This document shows positions 24,733 to 32,280 of a DNA stretch of 64,000 nt, piece by piece. The notes under the pieces were generated by a model. The model worked only from the letters and a program-made list of their open reading frames with translations, was not told the origin of the DNA and made no database searches. The position numbers and the translations under genes were made by a program. The stretch's first letter is position 1. Every line of letters begins with the position of its first letter. The DNA lies in assembly GCF_003269295.1 (NCBI RefSeq), contig NZ_QLTT01000013.1:62001-126000 (forward strand), read 5' to 3'. The stretch comes from Lentzea atacamensis. GTDB lineage: Bacteria > Actinomycetota > Actinomycetes > Mycobacteriales > Pseudonocardiaceae.

Positions 24733-25441
24733 GGTGGAAGCGCGGCTGTTCGTCCGCGATCGGCTGAACTCGTTGTTCTCCCTGTTGTTCCCGTGCCTGT
24801 TGCTTCTGGTGCTGGGAGCCGTTCCGGCTTTGCGCACGCCCGCGCCGGAGTTCGGCGGGCTTCGGTTCATCGACAGCTACGTGTCGTCGTTGGTGGTGGT
24901 CACGTTGGTGTTCATCGGACTGCAACGCCTGCCGGCGGTTGTGGCGACCTACAGGGAGAAGGGTGTGCTGCGTCGGCTGTCCACGACGCCCATGCATCCG
25001 GCGCGGTTGCTGCTGGGGCAGCTGGTCGTCAACTTCGCCGCGGCGATCTTGTCGGTGCTGCTCACTATCGTGGTGGCGTACGTCGTTTTCGGCGTCGACC
25101 TGCCTCACCATCCACTCGGCCTGGCGGCGGCTGTGGTGCTGGGAGGCGCTGGGACGTTCGCGCTGGGCCTGGTGATCGCCGCACTGGCCCCGAACGCGCG
25201 GGCGGCCGGTGGCTGGGCGACGGTGGTGTTCATGCTGCTGATGTTCTTCGGCGGCGTGTACCTGCCGCGGTTCATGCTGCCCTCGGTGGTTCAGGCGATC
25301 GGGTCCTACACACCTCCCGGTGTGGAGGCGTTGCAGCAGGCGTGGCTCGGAACCGCGCCGGATTGGAGGCATCTTGCGATCATGGGGCTCGTGAGCCTCG
25401 TGGCGGGTACCGTCGCGGCCAGAACGTTCCGCTGGGAGTAG
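24716..25441 (+). CDS. ABC-2 type permease
   Basis: The 241-residue protein starts at GTG 24716 inside the end of the ATPase gene. It has six predicted membrane spans. The cytoplasmic region YREKGVLRRLSTTPMHPARLLLGQL is the conserved coupling segment of DrrB-like exporters, with a later FFGGVYLPRFMLPSVVQAIG segment. With the ATPase it should export a drug, lipid or peptide. The substrate is unknown; control by the following two-component genes is the obvious hypothesis. Confidence 0.9.
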   Translation: MLKIIEVEARLFVRDRLNSLFSLLFPCLLLLVLGAVPALRTPAPEFGGLRFIDSYVSSLVVVTLVFIGLQRLPAVVATYREKGVLRRLSTTPMHPARLLLGQLVVNFAAAILSVLLTIVVAYVVFGVDLPHHPLGLAAAVVLGGAGTFALGLVIAALAPNARAAGGWATVVFMLLMFFGGVYLPRFMLPSVVQAIGSYTPPGVEALQQAWLGTAPDWRHLAIMGLVSLVAGTVAARTFRWE

Positions 25442-25444
25442 CTC

Positions 25445-26605
25445 GTGGACATGGCCGCGTTGGACAGCTGGGAGCGCAGGCTCGCTTTCATCGCACACGT
25501 GATCCCGTACTTCGTGCTGACCGTGACGACGGTGATGTACTCGATCTTCACGGCGCACACCGGTGCGGAGCTCTGGTTCACGTACGGCGTGGTGGCGTTC
25601 GGCTACGCGTGGATGACGTGGTGGCTCACGCTGGATCCCGCGCGGCGTGACCGCGTGGAGCTGGTGGCCGTGTTCATCGGTGGCCTGGTCGTGTTCTACG
25701 CGGTGCTGGGCATGCGCGAGCACTGGTTCGGCGCGGTGTCGTACGCGGTTTACATCTACGCGAGCGAACTCCTGCGCGGCCGCTGGATGTTCTTCGCGGT
25801 GGCGGTGACGGCCGTGCTGGCGACGCTGTCGTTGTTCGGCGGCTATCCACGCGCGGAGGAACGGCCAGCCTTCTGGTTGCTGCTGCTGGTGTTCGTGGGG
25901 GTGGCGTGCACCTTCACGTTCGTCGGCCACGTGACAACTGAACAATCCCGGCTGCGCAAGGAACTCCTCGAGGAGAACGAGGGCCTGCACGCCCAGTTGC
26001 TCGTGCAGGCGCACGAGGCCGGAGTGCAGGACGAGCGCCACCGCATGGCCGGCGAGATCCACGACACGCTGGCGCAGGGCCTGACGGGCATCATCACGCA
26101 GCTGTCGGCGGCCACCGTCTCCGACTGGGAACGCCGCGTGTCGGTCGCCGCCGAGCTGGCGCGGTCGAACCTGGCCGAGGCACGCCGGTCGGTGCACGCG
26201 CTGCGCCCGCCCGCGCTCGATTCCGCGGCCCTGCCCGAGGCGATCGACGAGGTGGCCTCCGGCTGGTCCACGGTGTACGGCGTGCCGGTGTCGGTGACGC
26301 TCACCGGTGCCGTGCGCGTGATCCACCCGGAGGTGGAGGTCGCCTTGCTGCGCACCGCCCAGGAAGCCCTGGCGAACGTGGCGAAGCACGCCTCGGCGTC
26401 CCGCGTGGGCCTGACCCTGTCGTACATGGAGGACGTGGTGACGCTGGACGTGCGAGACGACGGCGTGGGTTTCGACCTGACGCACCCGTTGTCGGGCTTC
26501 GGGCTGCCCGCGATGCGCCATCGCGTGCACCGGCTGTCCGGCGCGCTGGTCGTGGAGTCGGAACCCGGTGCGGGGACGGCGATCTCGGCGCGGGTGCCCG
26601 CGTGA
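25445..26605 (+). CDS. Sensor histidine kinase (HisKA_3 type)
   Basis: The 386-residue kinase begins at GTG, three bases after the permease stop. About five to six membrane spans fill residues 12-160 with little extracellular loop, so the stimulus is probably within the membrane. The dimerisation/phosphoacceptor segment is DERHRMAGEIHDTLAQGLTG (His206). The ATPase domain has ALANVAKHASASRVGL and DVRDDGVGFDL then SGFGLPAMRHRV. It belongs to the NarL-pairing family (DesK/LiaS-like). Its stop overlaps the regulator start (GTGA). Confidence 0.93.
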   Translation: MDMAALDSWERRLAFIAHVIPYFVLTVTTVMYSIFTAHTGAELWFTYGVVAFGYAWMTWWLTLDPARRDRVELVAVFIGGLVVFYAVLGMREHWFGAVSYAVYIYASELLRGRWMFFAVAVTAVLATLSLFGGYPRAEERPAFWLLLLVFVGVACTFTFVGHVTTEQSRLRKELLEENEGLHAQLLVQAHEAGVQDERHRMAGEIHDTLAQGLTGIITQLSAATVSDWERRVSVAAELARSNLAEARRSVHALRPPALDSAALPEAIDEVASGWSTVYGVPVSVTLTGAVRVIHPEVEVALLRTAQEALANVAKHASASRVGLTLSYMEDVVTLDVRDDGVGFDLTHPLSGFGLPAMRHRVHRLSGALVVESEPGAGTAISARVPA

Positions 26606-27225
26606 TCCGCCTGGTGATCGTCGACGACCACCCGGTCGTCCGCGACGGCCTGCGCGGCATGCTCGCGGCAGCGGACTTCGAGGTGGTCGGTGAAGCGGCT
26701 TCCGGCGACGAGGCGGTCGCGGTCGTCACGGCCGTGTCGCCCGACGTCGTGCTGATGGACCTGCGCATGCCGGGTTCCGACGGGCTGTCCGCGATCGAAC
26801 GGCTGCGCGACCATCCGTGCCGGGTCCTGGTGCTCACGACCTACGACACGGATCGCGACGTGCTGCCCGCGATCAAGGCGGGCGCCACCGGCTACCTGTT
26901 GAAGGACACCCCGCGCGACGATCTGCAGCGCGCCATCCGTGCCACGTACGCGGGGGAGGCCGTGCTGTCGCCCGCGGTGGCGACGCGGCTGCTGGGTCAG
27001 GTGCGGGAGCCCGCGTCGGAGCCGTTGTCCGCGCGGGAGCTGGAAGTGCTCGCGTTGGTGGCGCGCGGATCGACGAACCGAGCGGTGGCGGCGGCGTTGT
27101 TCATCAGCGAGGCGACGGTGAAGACGCATCTGCTGCACGTCTACGCGAAGCTCGGTGTCTCGGACCGGGCGGCCGCCGTCGCGGTGGCGTACGAACGCGG
27201 ACTGCTGCGCGGGCGCGGGCGATGA
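26602..27225 (+). CDS. LuxR/NarL-type response regulator
   Basis: The 207-residue protein has a receiver domain with acidic pair DD (8-9), phosphoacceptor Asp53 in VVLMDLRMPG, and the conserved Lys in YLLKDTP. A C-terminal LuxR-type helix-turn-helix follows (LSARELEVLALVARGSTNRA, then ALFISEATVKTHLLHVYAKL). It overlaps the kinase stop and should control the upstream exporter, a common arrangement for drug- or envelope-stress-responsive exporters. Confidence 0.95.
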   Translation: MIRLVIVDDHPVVRDGLRGMLAAADFEVVGEAASGDEAVAVVTAVSPDVVLMDLRMPGSDGLSAIERLRDHPCRVLVLTTYDTDRDVLPAIKAGATGYLLKDTPRDDLQRAIRATYAGEAVLSPAVATRLLGQVREPASEPLSARELEVLALVARGSTNRAVAAALFISEATVKTHLLHVYAKLGVSDRAAAVAVAYERGLLRGRGR

Positions 27226-27281
27226 ATGGTGGGCATGGTGGTGGTCAGGCCCGGTGAGTGGCAGCGTTGCCGGTCCCCCCA

Positions 27282-27310
27282 CGGCGGGGCCACTTCGGTT
27301 GGCCCCGCCG
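27282..27310. terminator. Hairpin between convergent genes
   Basis: CGGCGGGGCCA (27282-27292) pairs perfectly with TGGCCCCGCCG (27300-27310) around a CTTCGGT loop. There is no T run. It lies between the response regulator and the convergent ceramidase-like gene and probably serves as a terminator for one or both. Confidence 0.55.
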
Positions 27311-27397
27311 CCTGCGGCAACTCCCCCTTGCCACTCCCTCACCCCTCGTGAAGTAAGGAGTCGCAGGTGGCCGTCGAGATACGAGAGACCAACGGGA

Positions 27398-28768
27398 TCA
27401 CTCGTTCGGAGTAGTCCAGAGCTCGTCGACCAGGTCTTTCGCCGTGTCGGTGAGCTGCTGGCCGCCGAAACGGCCGATGCGCGTCCACGGGCCGAGGCTC
27501 ACCTCGTAGATGGGCGTGTCCCAGGCCTCGGGGTGGGTGAGGTAGCCGAGGTAGTTGTTGGCGTACCCGACGGGCAGCACCGTGCGGCCTTCGCCGGACA
27601 GGTCCTTCAACTGGAAGCCGAGCTCCACGAACGGTTCGCCGGGCAGGCCGGCGAGCGCGAGGTCGCCGATGCGCAGCACCTGCACCTCGGCGTCGATCGG
27701 GTCGGTGCCGCGGTCGATGGCGACGAGGAGCTCCTCGATTTCCTGCACCTGTTGGGTGAGCCGGACGATCTCGGCTTTCGGGGCGTTCCGGTCGATGGCG
27801 TCCTGGAGTGCGCGCTGGCGTGCGGCCAGCTCGACTTCGAAGGGTCCTCGGTCGGGCAGGTCGCGGGAGGCGACCTGGATCGTGCGCTGGGTGGCACTCA
27901 CCGGACCGGTGAGCTCGGTTTCTCCCGGGATTTCGAGCGCGGTCTGAGCGAGGTACATGCCCATGCGCGCGGTGTGCGCGAACAGGTTGCGGATGACTTC
28001 GAAGTCCGGGTTGTTCACCGCGTCGAAGTGGGGACCGCTGTGCGTGAGCGGGTCGGGTGGCGGCGACTGGTTGCCCATCGCGCCCGGCAGGAACAGCGCG
28101 GCCTGGCAGTGCGGTTCGTTGTGCTCGAGCATCGCGGAGGTGACGCCGGGGAAGTCGGCTGACACGTACGGCTGCACCTGCACGTACACCGGGTGCGTGG
28201 TGAAGTGGTAGAAGACGCTGCTCCACGCGTCGCCCTGGAACCGCACAACGGTGACTTCGGGATCCTCCGGCGGCGCACCGATGTAGACGTGGGCGTTGCG
28301 GTTGATGGCCAGCGTGCCGCGCAACACCTCGCCGGTGCCGATCGTGGCGGTCACCGGCCGCTGGCTCTCGACGGCTTCGCGGGCGGCCTGGACGATGCGG
28401 TCGCGGAACGTCGCCAGCCAGGCCTGGTCGGGAAACGGCCGGAAGTCGGCCGTCTCCGGGGTCGAGTGCGCGTGGGAGCTGGTGATCATCACGTGCGAGG
28501 CCGGCACCCCGGTCTGCTGCTGAACGCGCTCGCGGACCTCCGCGGTGAAATCGCGGCCCGGTCCGAGAATGCTGTTGTTGATGCCGAGCGAGTCGACGGC
28601 GATCACGATCACGGTCTCTCCGTTGGTGATCGCCGTGGCCCGCGCGAACAGCGGGTCGTGCACTCCGAGGAACAGCGAATGCCGCGGCTGACCACCCAGA
28701 TAGGGCGCTGACTCGGGCGGCGTGACATCGACTTTTGCTGATCCGGCGCGGAATGGCATGACCCTCAC
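27398..28768 (-). CDS. Neutral/alkaline ceramidase-like protein
   Basis: The 456-residue protein has the N-terminal ceramidase-type domain: FRAGSAKVDVTPPESAPYLGG, DPLFARATAITNGETVIVIAVDSLG, and the metal/catalytic region HVMITSSHAHSTPET with PAHGS-like LPGAMGNQSPPPDP. No signal peptide is visible, unlike secreted ceramidases. The true substrate may be another amide or phosphate. ATG 28759 is an alternative start. It is last in a long minus-strand series of purine-catabolic genes, 13 bases after the small allophanate-hydrolase-like gene, so co-transcription is likely. Confidence 0.82.
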   Translation of the reverse strand: MRVMPFRAGSAKVDVTPPESAPYLGGQPRHSLFLGVHDPLFARATAITNGETVIVIAVDSLGINNSILGPGRDFTAEVRERVQQQTGVPASHVMITSSHAHSTPETADFRPFPDQAWLATFRDRIVQAAREAVESQRPVTATIGTGEVLRGTLAINRNAHVYIGAPPEDPEVTVVRFQGDAWSSVFYHFTTHPVYVQVQPYVSADFPGVTSAMLEHNEPHCQAALFLPGAMGNQSPPPDPLTHSGPHFDAVNNPDFEVIRNLFAHTARMGMYLAQTALEIPGETELTGPVSATQRTIQVASRDLPDRGPFEVELAARQRALQDAIDRNAPKAEIVRLTQQVQEIEELLVAIDRGTDPIDAEVQVLRIGDLALAGLPGEPFVELGFQLKDLSGEGRTVLPVGYANNYLGYLTHPEAWDTPIYEVSLGPWTRIGRFGGQQLTDTAKDLVDELWTTPNE

Positions 28769-28781
28769 CCCTGTGTGCGAA

Positions 28782-29150
28782 TTACCTGTTCAAGTACAGG
28801 TTCCAGTCGCCCAGATGCGAGATGTCGGTGAGATCGCTCGAATGGAGGAAATCGTTTCTGAGCACCGTGGCGAGCGCTGCGCCGCCGTCCTCGAGCTCGA
28901 TGACCCCGATTTCCAGCTCGGCCGGCTCGGCGGGGACCAGGTGGTCGCGCAGCACCGTGAGCGGAAGGTCGTACAGCTCGCCGACCACCTGCGCCGTGCC
29001 GGACGCGTGCATGGCGGGGAACTCGTCGCGGACGGAGAAGTAGCGGTACTTCGGCGCGCTCTTCACGCGGCCGAGCATGGGGGTGCCCTGGAGCTGGCCG
29101 TGGAGGGGCCCGCCCTGCATGCCGCCGCCGTTCAGAAAAATCAGTGCCAT
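28782..29150 (-). CDS. Allophanate hydrolase C-terminal/gamma-glutamylcyclotransferase-like protein
   Basis: From ATG 29150 (AGGACG upstream) the protein has 122 residues. It reads MALIFLNGGGMQGGPLHGQL, then SAPKYRYFSVRDEFPAMHASG, QVVGELYDLPLTVLRDHLVPAEPAELEIGVIELEDGG. This pattern resembles the small C-terminal domain of AtzF-type allophanate hydrolases, which belongs to the cyclotransferase superfamily. It stands alone without the amidase domain. Location after purine genes suggests a role in nitrogen release, but this is inference. Confidence 0.7.
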   Translation of the reverse strand: MALIFLNGGGMQGGPLHGQLQGTPMLGRVKSAPKYRYFSVRDEFPAMHASGTAQVVGELYDLPLTVLRDHLVPAEPAELEIGVIELEDGGAALATVLRNDFLHSSDLTDISHLGDWNLYLNR

Positions 29151-29254
29151 TTCGTCCTGACCTCGCGTTCTGGTGGGGGCTTCGCTGCGGAACGTGTGCC
29201 TGCCTGCGGTTTCTCCGTGCGTGAACGGTCCCTTCACACGCGTCGCCGAAATGA

Positions 29255-30205
29255 TCAGGAACCGATCGGGAGTAGATTTCGTTGCGACAGGAGGAAGCGC
29301 GCGGGGGAGCGGTGGATCGGAGAGGTGAGGTTGCTCAGCGGCAGACCGGTGCCGCCGTGCTTGAGGGCCACGAGCTCGGCTGCGATCGACACCGCCGTCT
29401 CCGCGGGCGTGCGGCCCCCGAGATCGAGGCCGATCGGTGACCGCAGCCGGGCCAGCGCCGCCTCGGGCACGCCGGCCTCGCGCAGGCGGTCGAGGCGTTC
29501 GGCGTGCGTGCGGCGTGAACCCAGTGCCCCCACGAAGGCGAGCGGCCTGGTCAGTGCCTCCGCCAGGACCGGGATGTCGAACTTCGGGTCGTGCGTCAGC
29601 ACCACCACCGCTGTCTGCTCGTCAGTGTGCGTGGCGGCGAGGTAGCGGTGCGGCCAGTCGACGATGACGTCGTGTGCCGCCGGGAAGCGTTCCGGGGTGG
29701 CGAAGATCGGGCGGGCGTCGCACACCGTGACGTGGTAGCCCAGGAAACGGCCGATCTCGGCCACCGCGGCCGCGTGGTCGATGGCGCCGAACACCAGCAG
29801 GCGTGGCGCCGGTAGCCAGCCCTCGGTGAACACCCGGCCTTCCGCCTCGAAGCGCACCGACACCGGGTGTCCGTCCACAGTGGCCTGAAGGGCGGCGCGC
29901 AACGCCGGGGTGTCGCGCTGCACGAGGACGTCCAGAGAACCGCCGCAGGTCAGGCCGACCGCGAACGCCGTGTCGTCGGAGTAGCCGAACGTGGCGAGCT
30001 GCGGCTGAGACGTCTCCATCACCGTGCGTGCCAGGTCGTAGACCTCGGCTTCGACGCAGCCGCCGGACACGCTGCCGATCACCTCGCCGGAGGGGCCGAC
30101 CGCCATCGCCGCGCCCACGGGGCGGGGTGCGCTGCCGCGCACCGCCACCACCGAGGCGACCGCGAAGCGGTCCCAGGTCAGCAACGTCCCAGCCAGATCG
30201 CGCAT
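29255..30205 (-). CDS. xdhC: XdhC/CoxI family protein, xanthine dehydrogenase maturation factor
   Basis: From ATG 30205 (MRDLAGTLLTWDRFAVASVVAV) the protein has 316 residues. The N-terminal XdhC-CoxI domain has RGSAPRPVGAAMAVGPSGEVIGSVSGGCVE (about 20-50). A C-terminal Rossmann-like XdhC domain has LLVFGAIDHAAAVAEIGRFLG and VVLTHDPKFDIPVL, ending in RSPIGLDLGGRTPAETAVSIAAE. XdhC delivers sulphurated molybdenum cofactor to xanthine dehydrogenase; the three dehydrogenase subunits are encoded upstream on the same strand, which supports the assignment. Confidence 0.9.
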   Translation of the reverse strand: MRDLAGTLLTWDRFAVASVVAVRGSAPRPVGAAMAVGPSGEVIGSVSGGCVEAEVYDLARTVMETSQPQLATFGYSDDTAFAVGLTCGGSLDVLVQRDTPALRAALQATVDGHPVSVRFEAEGRVFTEGWLPAPRLLVFGAIDHAAAVAEIGRFLGYHVTVCDARPIFATPERFPAAHDVIVDWPHRYLAATHTDEQTAVVVLTHDPKFDIPVLAEALTRPLAFVGALGSRRTHAERLDRLREAGVPEAALARLRSPIGLDLGGRTPAETAVSIAAELVALKHGGTGLPLSNLTSPIHRSPARFLLSQRNLLPIGS

Positions 30206-30243
30206 GGGAGATCTCCGTTCTGTGCGGTCGTGACCGGTGGTGT

Positions 30244-30309
30244 GCACGTGACCAGTGGCCGCTGGTCACGTGCCGCCGATCAGTGGCCGTTGCTCAGTGG
30301 CCGCTGATC
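30244..30309. promoter_or_regulatory. Tandem hairpins with three CAGTGGCCG copies between permease and xdhC
   Basis: GCACGTGACCAG (30244-30255) and CTGGTCACGTGC (30262-30273) form a perfect 12-base hairpin with loop TGGCCG. Beside it, GATCAG (30278-30283) and CTGATC (30304-30309) flank a second structure. CAGTGGCCG occurs at 30253, 30281 and 30295. The last copy covers the permease stop codon. It may be a terminator/attenuator or protein-binding array controlling expression of xdhC. Confidence 0.5.
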
Positions 30310-31697
30310 AGGTCCACGCCGAAGTACACGGTGAACATCAGGGCGAGGCCCGTCATCAGCCAGCCCGGCCAGCGGCCCTTGCAGATGCGCAGGACCACGT
30401 AGGAGACGAGGCCCGCGCCGATGCCGTTGGTGATCGAGTAGGTGAACGGGATGATCGCCACGGTCAGGAACACCGGGATGGTGAAGTCCGTGTCCTGCCA
30501 GGGGATTCGGCGGATCTGGGTCATCATCAGGCCGCCGATCACCACCAGCGCCGGTGCCGCCGCCTGGGCCGGCACGACCGTGGCCAGCGGGGTGAAGAGC
30601 AGGGCCACCAGGAACAGGCCGCCGGTGACCACCGAGGCCAGGCCGGTCCGGGCGCCTTCGCCAACGCCCGCTGCCGACTCCAGGAACACGGTGTTCGGGG
30701 CCGAACCCGTCACGCCGCCGGCGATCGCGCCGGCGCCGTCGACCATGAGGATCTTGCCCATGCCCTCGACCTTGCCGTCACGGGTCAGGCCCGCCTCGTC
30801 GGACACCGAGGTGATGGTGCCCATGGCGTCGAAGAAACCGGACAGGACCAGGGTGAACAGGAAGATCGTCGCGGCGATCACGCCCGCGGAGACGAAGCCG
30901 CCGAAGAGATCGACCCGGCCGAGGAGACCGAAGTCGGGGGAGCCGACGATCGACGAGGGCAGCGTGGGCGTCACGAGGCCCCAGCCGGAGATCGTGAAGA
31001 TCGAGTTCGCCACGACGGCGACGACCGTGGCGACCACGATGCTGATCAGGACGGCGCCGGGGACACCGCGCGCCATCAGGACGATCATCAGGAGCAGGCC
31101 GAGGCAGAAGATCGCGATCGGCCAGCCGCTCAGGTGGCCGTCGATGCCCATGCGGACGGGCACCGTGGACCCGGCGGCGTCGGGGGTACGGGTCACGAAG
31201 CCGGCGGAAACCAGTCCCACCAAAGCGATGTAGAGACCGATGCCGACGGTGATCGCGATCTTCAGCGGCTCGGGGATCGCGTTGATGATGCGTTCGCGGA
31301 TGCCCGAGGCGGCCATGACCACGATGCACAGGCCTTCCAGCACCACGAGACCGAAGGCCTGGGCCCACGTCATGGCCGGTGCCATCTGGAAGGCGACCAC
31401 GCCGTTCACGCCGAGGCCCGCGGCGATCGCCAGCGGCGCGTTGCCGACCAGTCCCATGAGGACGGTCATCACCCCCGCGGCCAGCGCGGTCGCCGTGGTG
31501 ATCTCGGCGATGGTGAGCTTGGCGCCGGTGATGTCGGCGGACGCGCCGAGGATCAGCGGGTTCAGCAGCACGATGTACGACATCGCGACGAACGTCGTGA
31601 TGCCGCCTCGCACTTCGCGGCCGAGGGTGCTGCCGCGTTCGGTGATGCGGAAGAACTGGTCGAGGGCAGGCGACTGCCGGGTTCGTAACTGAGTCAT
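30294..31697 (-). CDS. NCS2-family purine permease (AzgA-like)
   Basis: From ATG 31697 (MTQLRTRQSPALDQFF) the protein has 467 residues and 12-14 membrane spans. The AzgA-type N-terminus is RFFRITERGSTLGREVRGGITTF-like (FRITERGSTLGREVRGG), with IVLLNPLILG. The substrate-site region is SGFFDAMGTITSVSDEAGL, and GSAPNTVFLESAAGVGEGARTG is diagnostic of hypoxanthine/guanine/adenine transporters of this branch. It lies among purine-oxidation genes and probably imports hypoxanthine, guanine or xanthine. It starts 102 bases after the deaminase gene. Confidence 0.9.
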   Translation of the reverse strand: MTQLRTRQSPALDQFFRITERGSTLGREVRGGITTFVAMSYIVLLNPLILGASADITGAKLTIAEITTATALAAGVMTVLMGLVGNAPLAIAAGLGVNGVVAFQMAPAMTWAQAFGLVVLEGLCIVVMAASGIRERIINAIPEPLKIAITVGIGLYIALVGLVSAGFVTRTPDAAGSTVPVRMGIDGHLSGWPIAIFCLGLLLMIVLMARGVPGAVLISIVVATVVAVVANSIFTISGWGLVTPTLPSSIVGSPDFGLLGRVDLFGGFVSAGVIAATIFLFTLVLSGFFDAMGTITSVSDEAGLTRDGKVEGMGKILMVDGAGAIAGGVTGSAPNTVFLESAAGVGEGARTGLASVVTGGLFLVALLFTPLATVVPAQAAAPALVVIGGLMMTQIRRIPWQDTDFTIPVFLTVAIIPFTYSITNGIGAGLVSYVVLRICKGRWPGWLMTGLALMFTVYFGVDLISGH

Positions 31698-31799
31698 GGA
31701 AGGACGGCCTTTCCCATGCCGGTGGGCGCGTTCCAACGCCGGAACGCAATTAGCGATGCAAGCTCCGGTCAGCAAAAAGAGACTGGCTTTTGGCCGTCG

Positions 31800-32261
31800 T
31801 CAGTAGTCGATACGAGTCGCGAGCGACAACCACGCGGTGAACGGGGCGTTGTCCTCGCCGGTGGAGATCTGGTGCACGGGCAAGTCCCAGTCGACCCGGG
31901 GCTTGCTGAACAACTCGTAGAACTCGCGGTCGTCGAAGCCGGCAGCGGCCGCGTCGTGACGGTCGGCGGCGTAGACGACCCTGTCCACCCGCGCCCAGAG
32001 CGCGGCGGACAGGCACAGGGGGCACGGCTCGCACGAGGAGATCAGCGTGCAGCCGGTCAGCCGGAAGTCACCGAGGGCCTGGCAGGCCGCGCGGATCGCG
32101 ACGACCTCGGCGTGCGCGGTGGGGTCGAGCGTCGGCGTCACCTGGTTGACGCCGGTGGCGATCACGGAACCGTCGCGGACGATCATCGCGCCGAACGGGC
32201 CGCCGCCGGAGGCCACGTTGCGGGTGGCCAGGTCGATGGTGGCGAGCAGATGTGCGTTCAC
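31800..32261 (-). CDS. Nucleoside/guanine deaminase (CDA fold, GuaD-like)
   Basis: The 153-residue zinc deaminase has HAE (His50-Ala-Glu52) and SSCEPCPLC (Cys77, Cys80) as ligands and proton shuttle. The C-terminal FYELFSKPRVDWDLPVHQI is longer than in cytidine deaminases and resembles bacterial guanine deaminases of the GuaD type. Guanine to xanthine plus ammonia feeds directly into xanthine dehydrogenase, encoded immediately upstream. A tRNA-adenosine deaminase is less likely because of the operon setting and C-terminus. Confidence 0.87.
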   Translation of the reverse strand: MNAHLLATIDLATRNVASGGGPFGAMIVRDGSVIATGVNQVTPTLDPTAHAEVVAIRAACQALGDFRLTGCTLISSCEPCPLCLSAALWARVDRVVYAADRHDAAAAGFDDREFYELFSKPRVDWDLPVHQISTGEDNAPFTAWLSLATRIDY

Positions 32262-32280
32262 AGCAGAGAACTCCAGAAAC

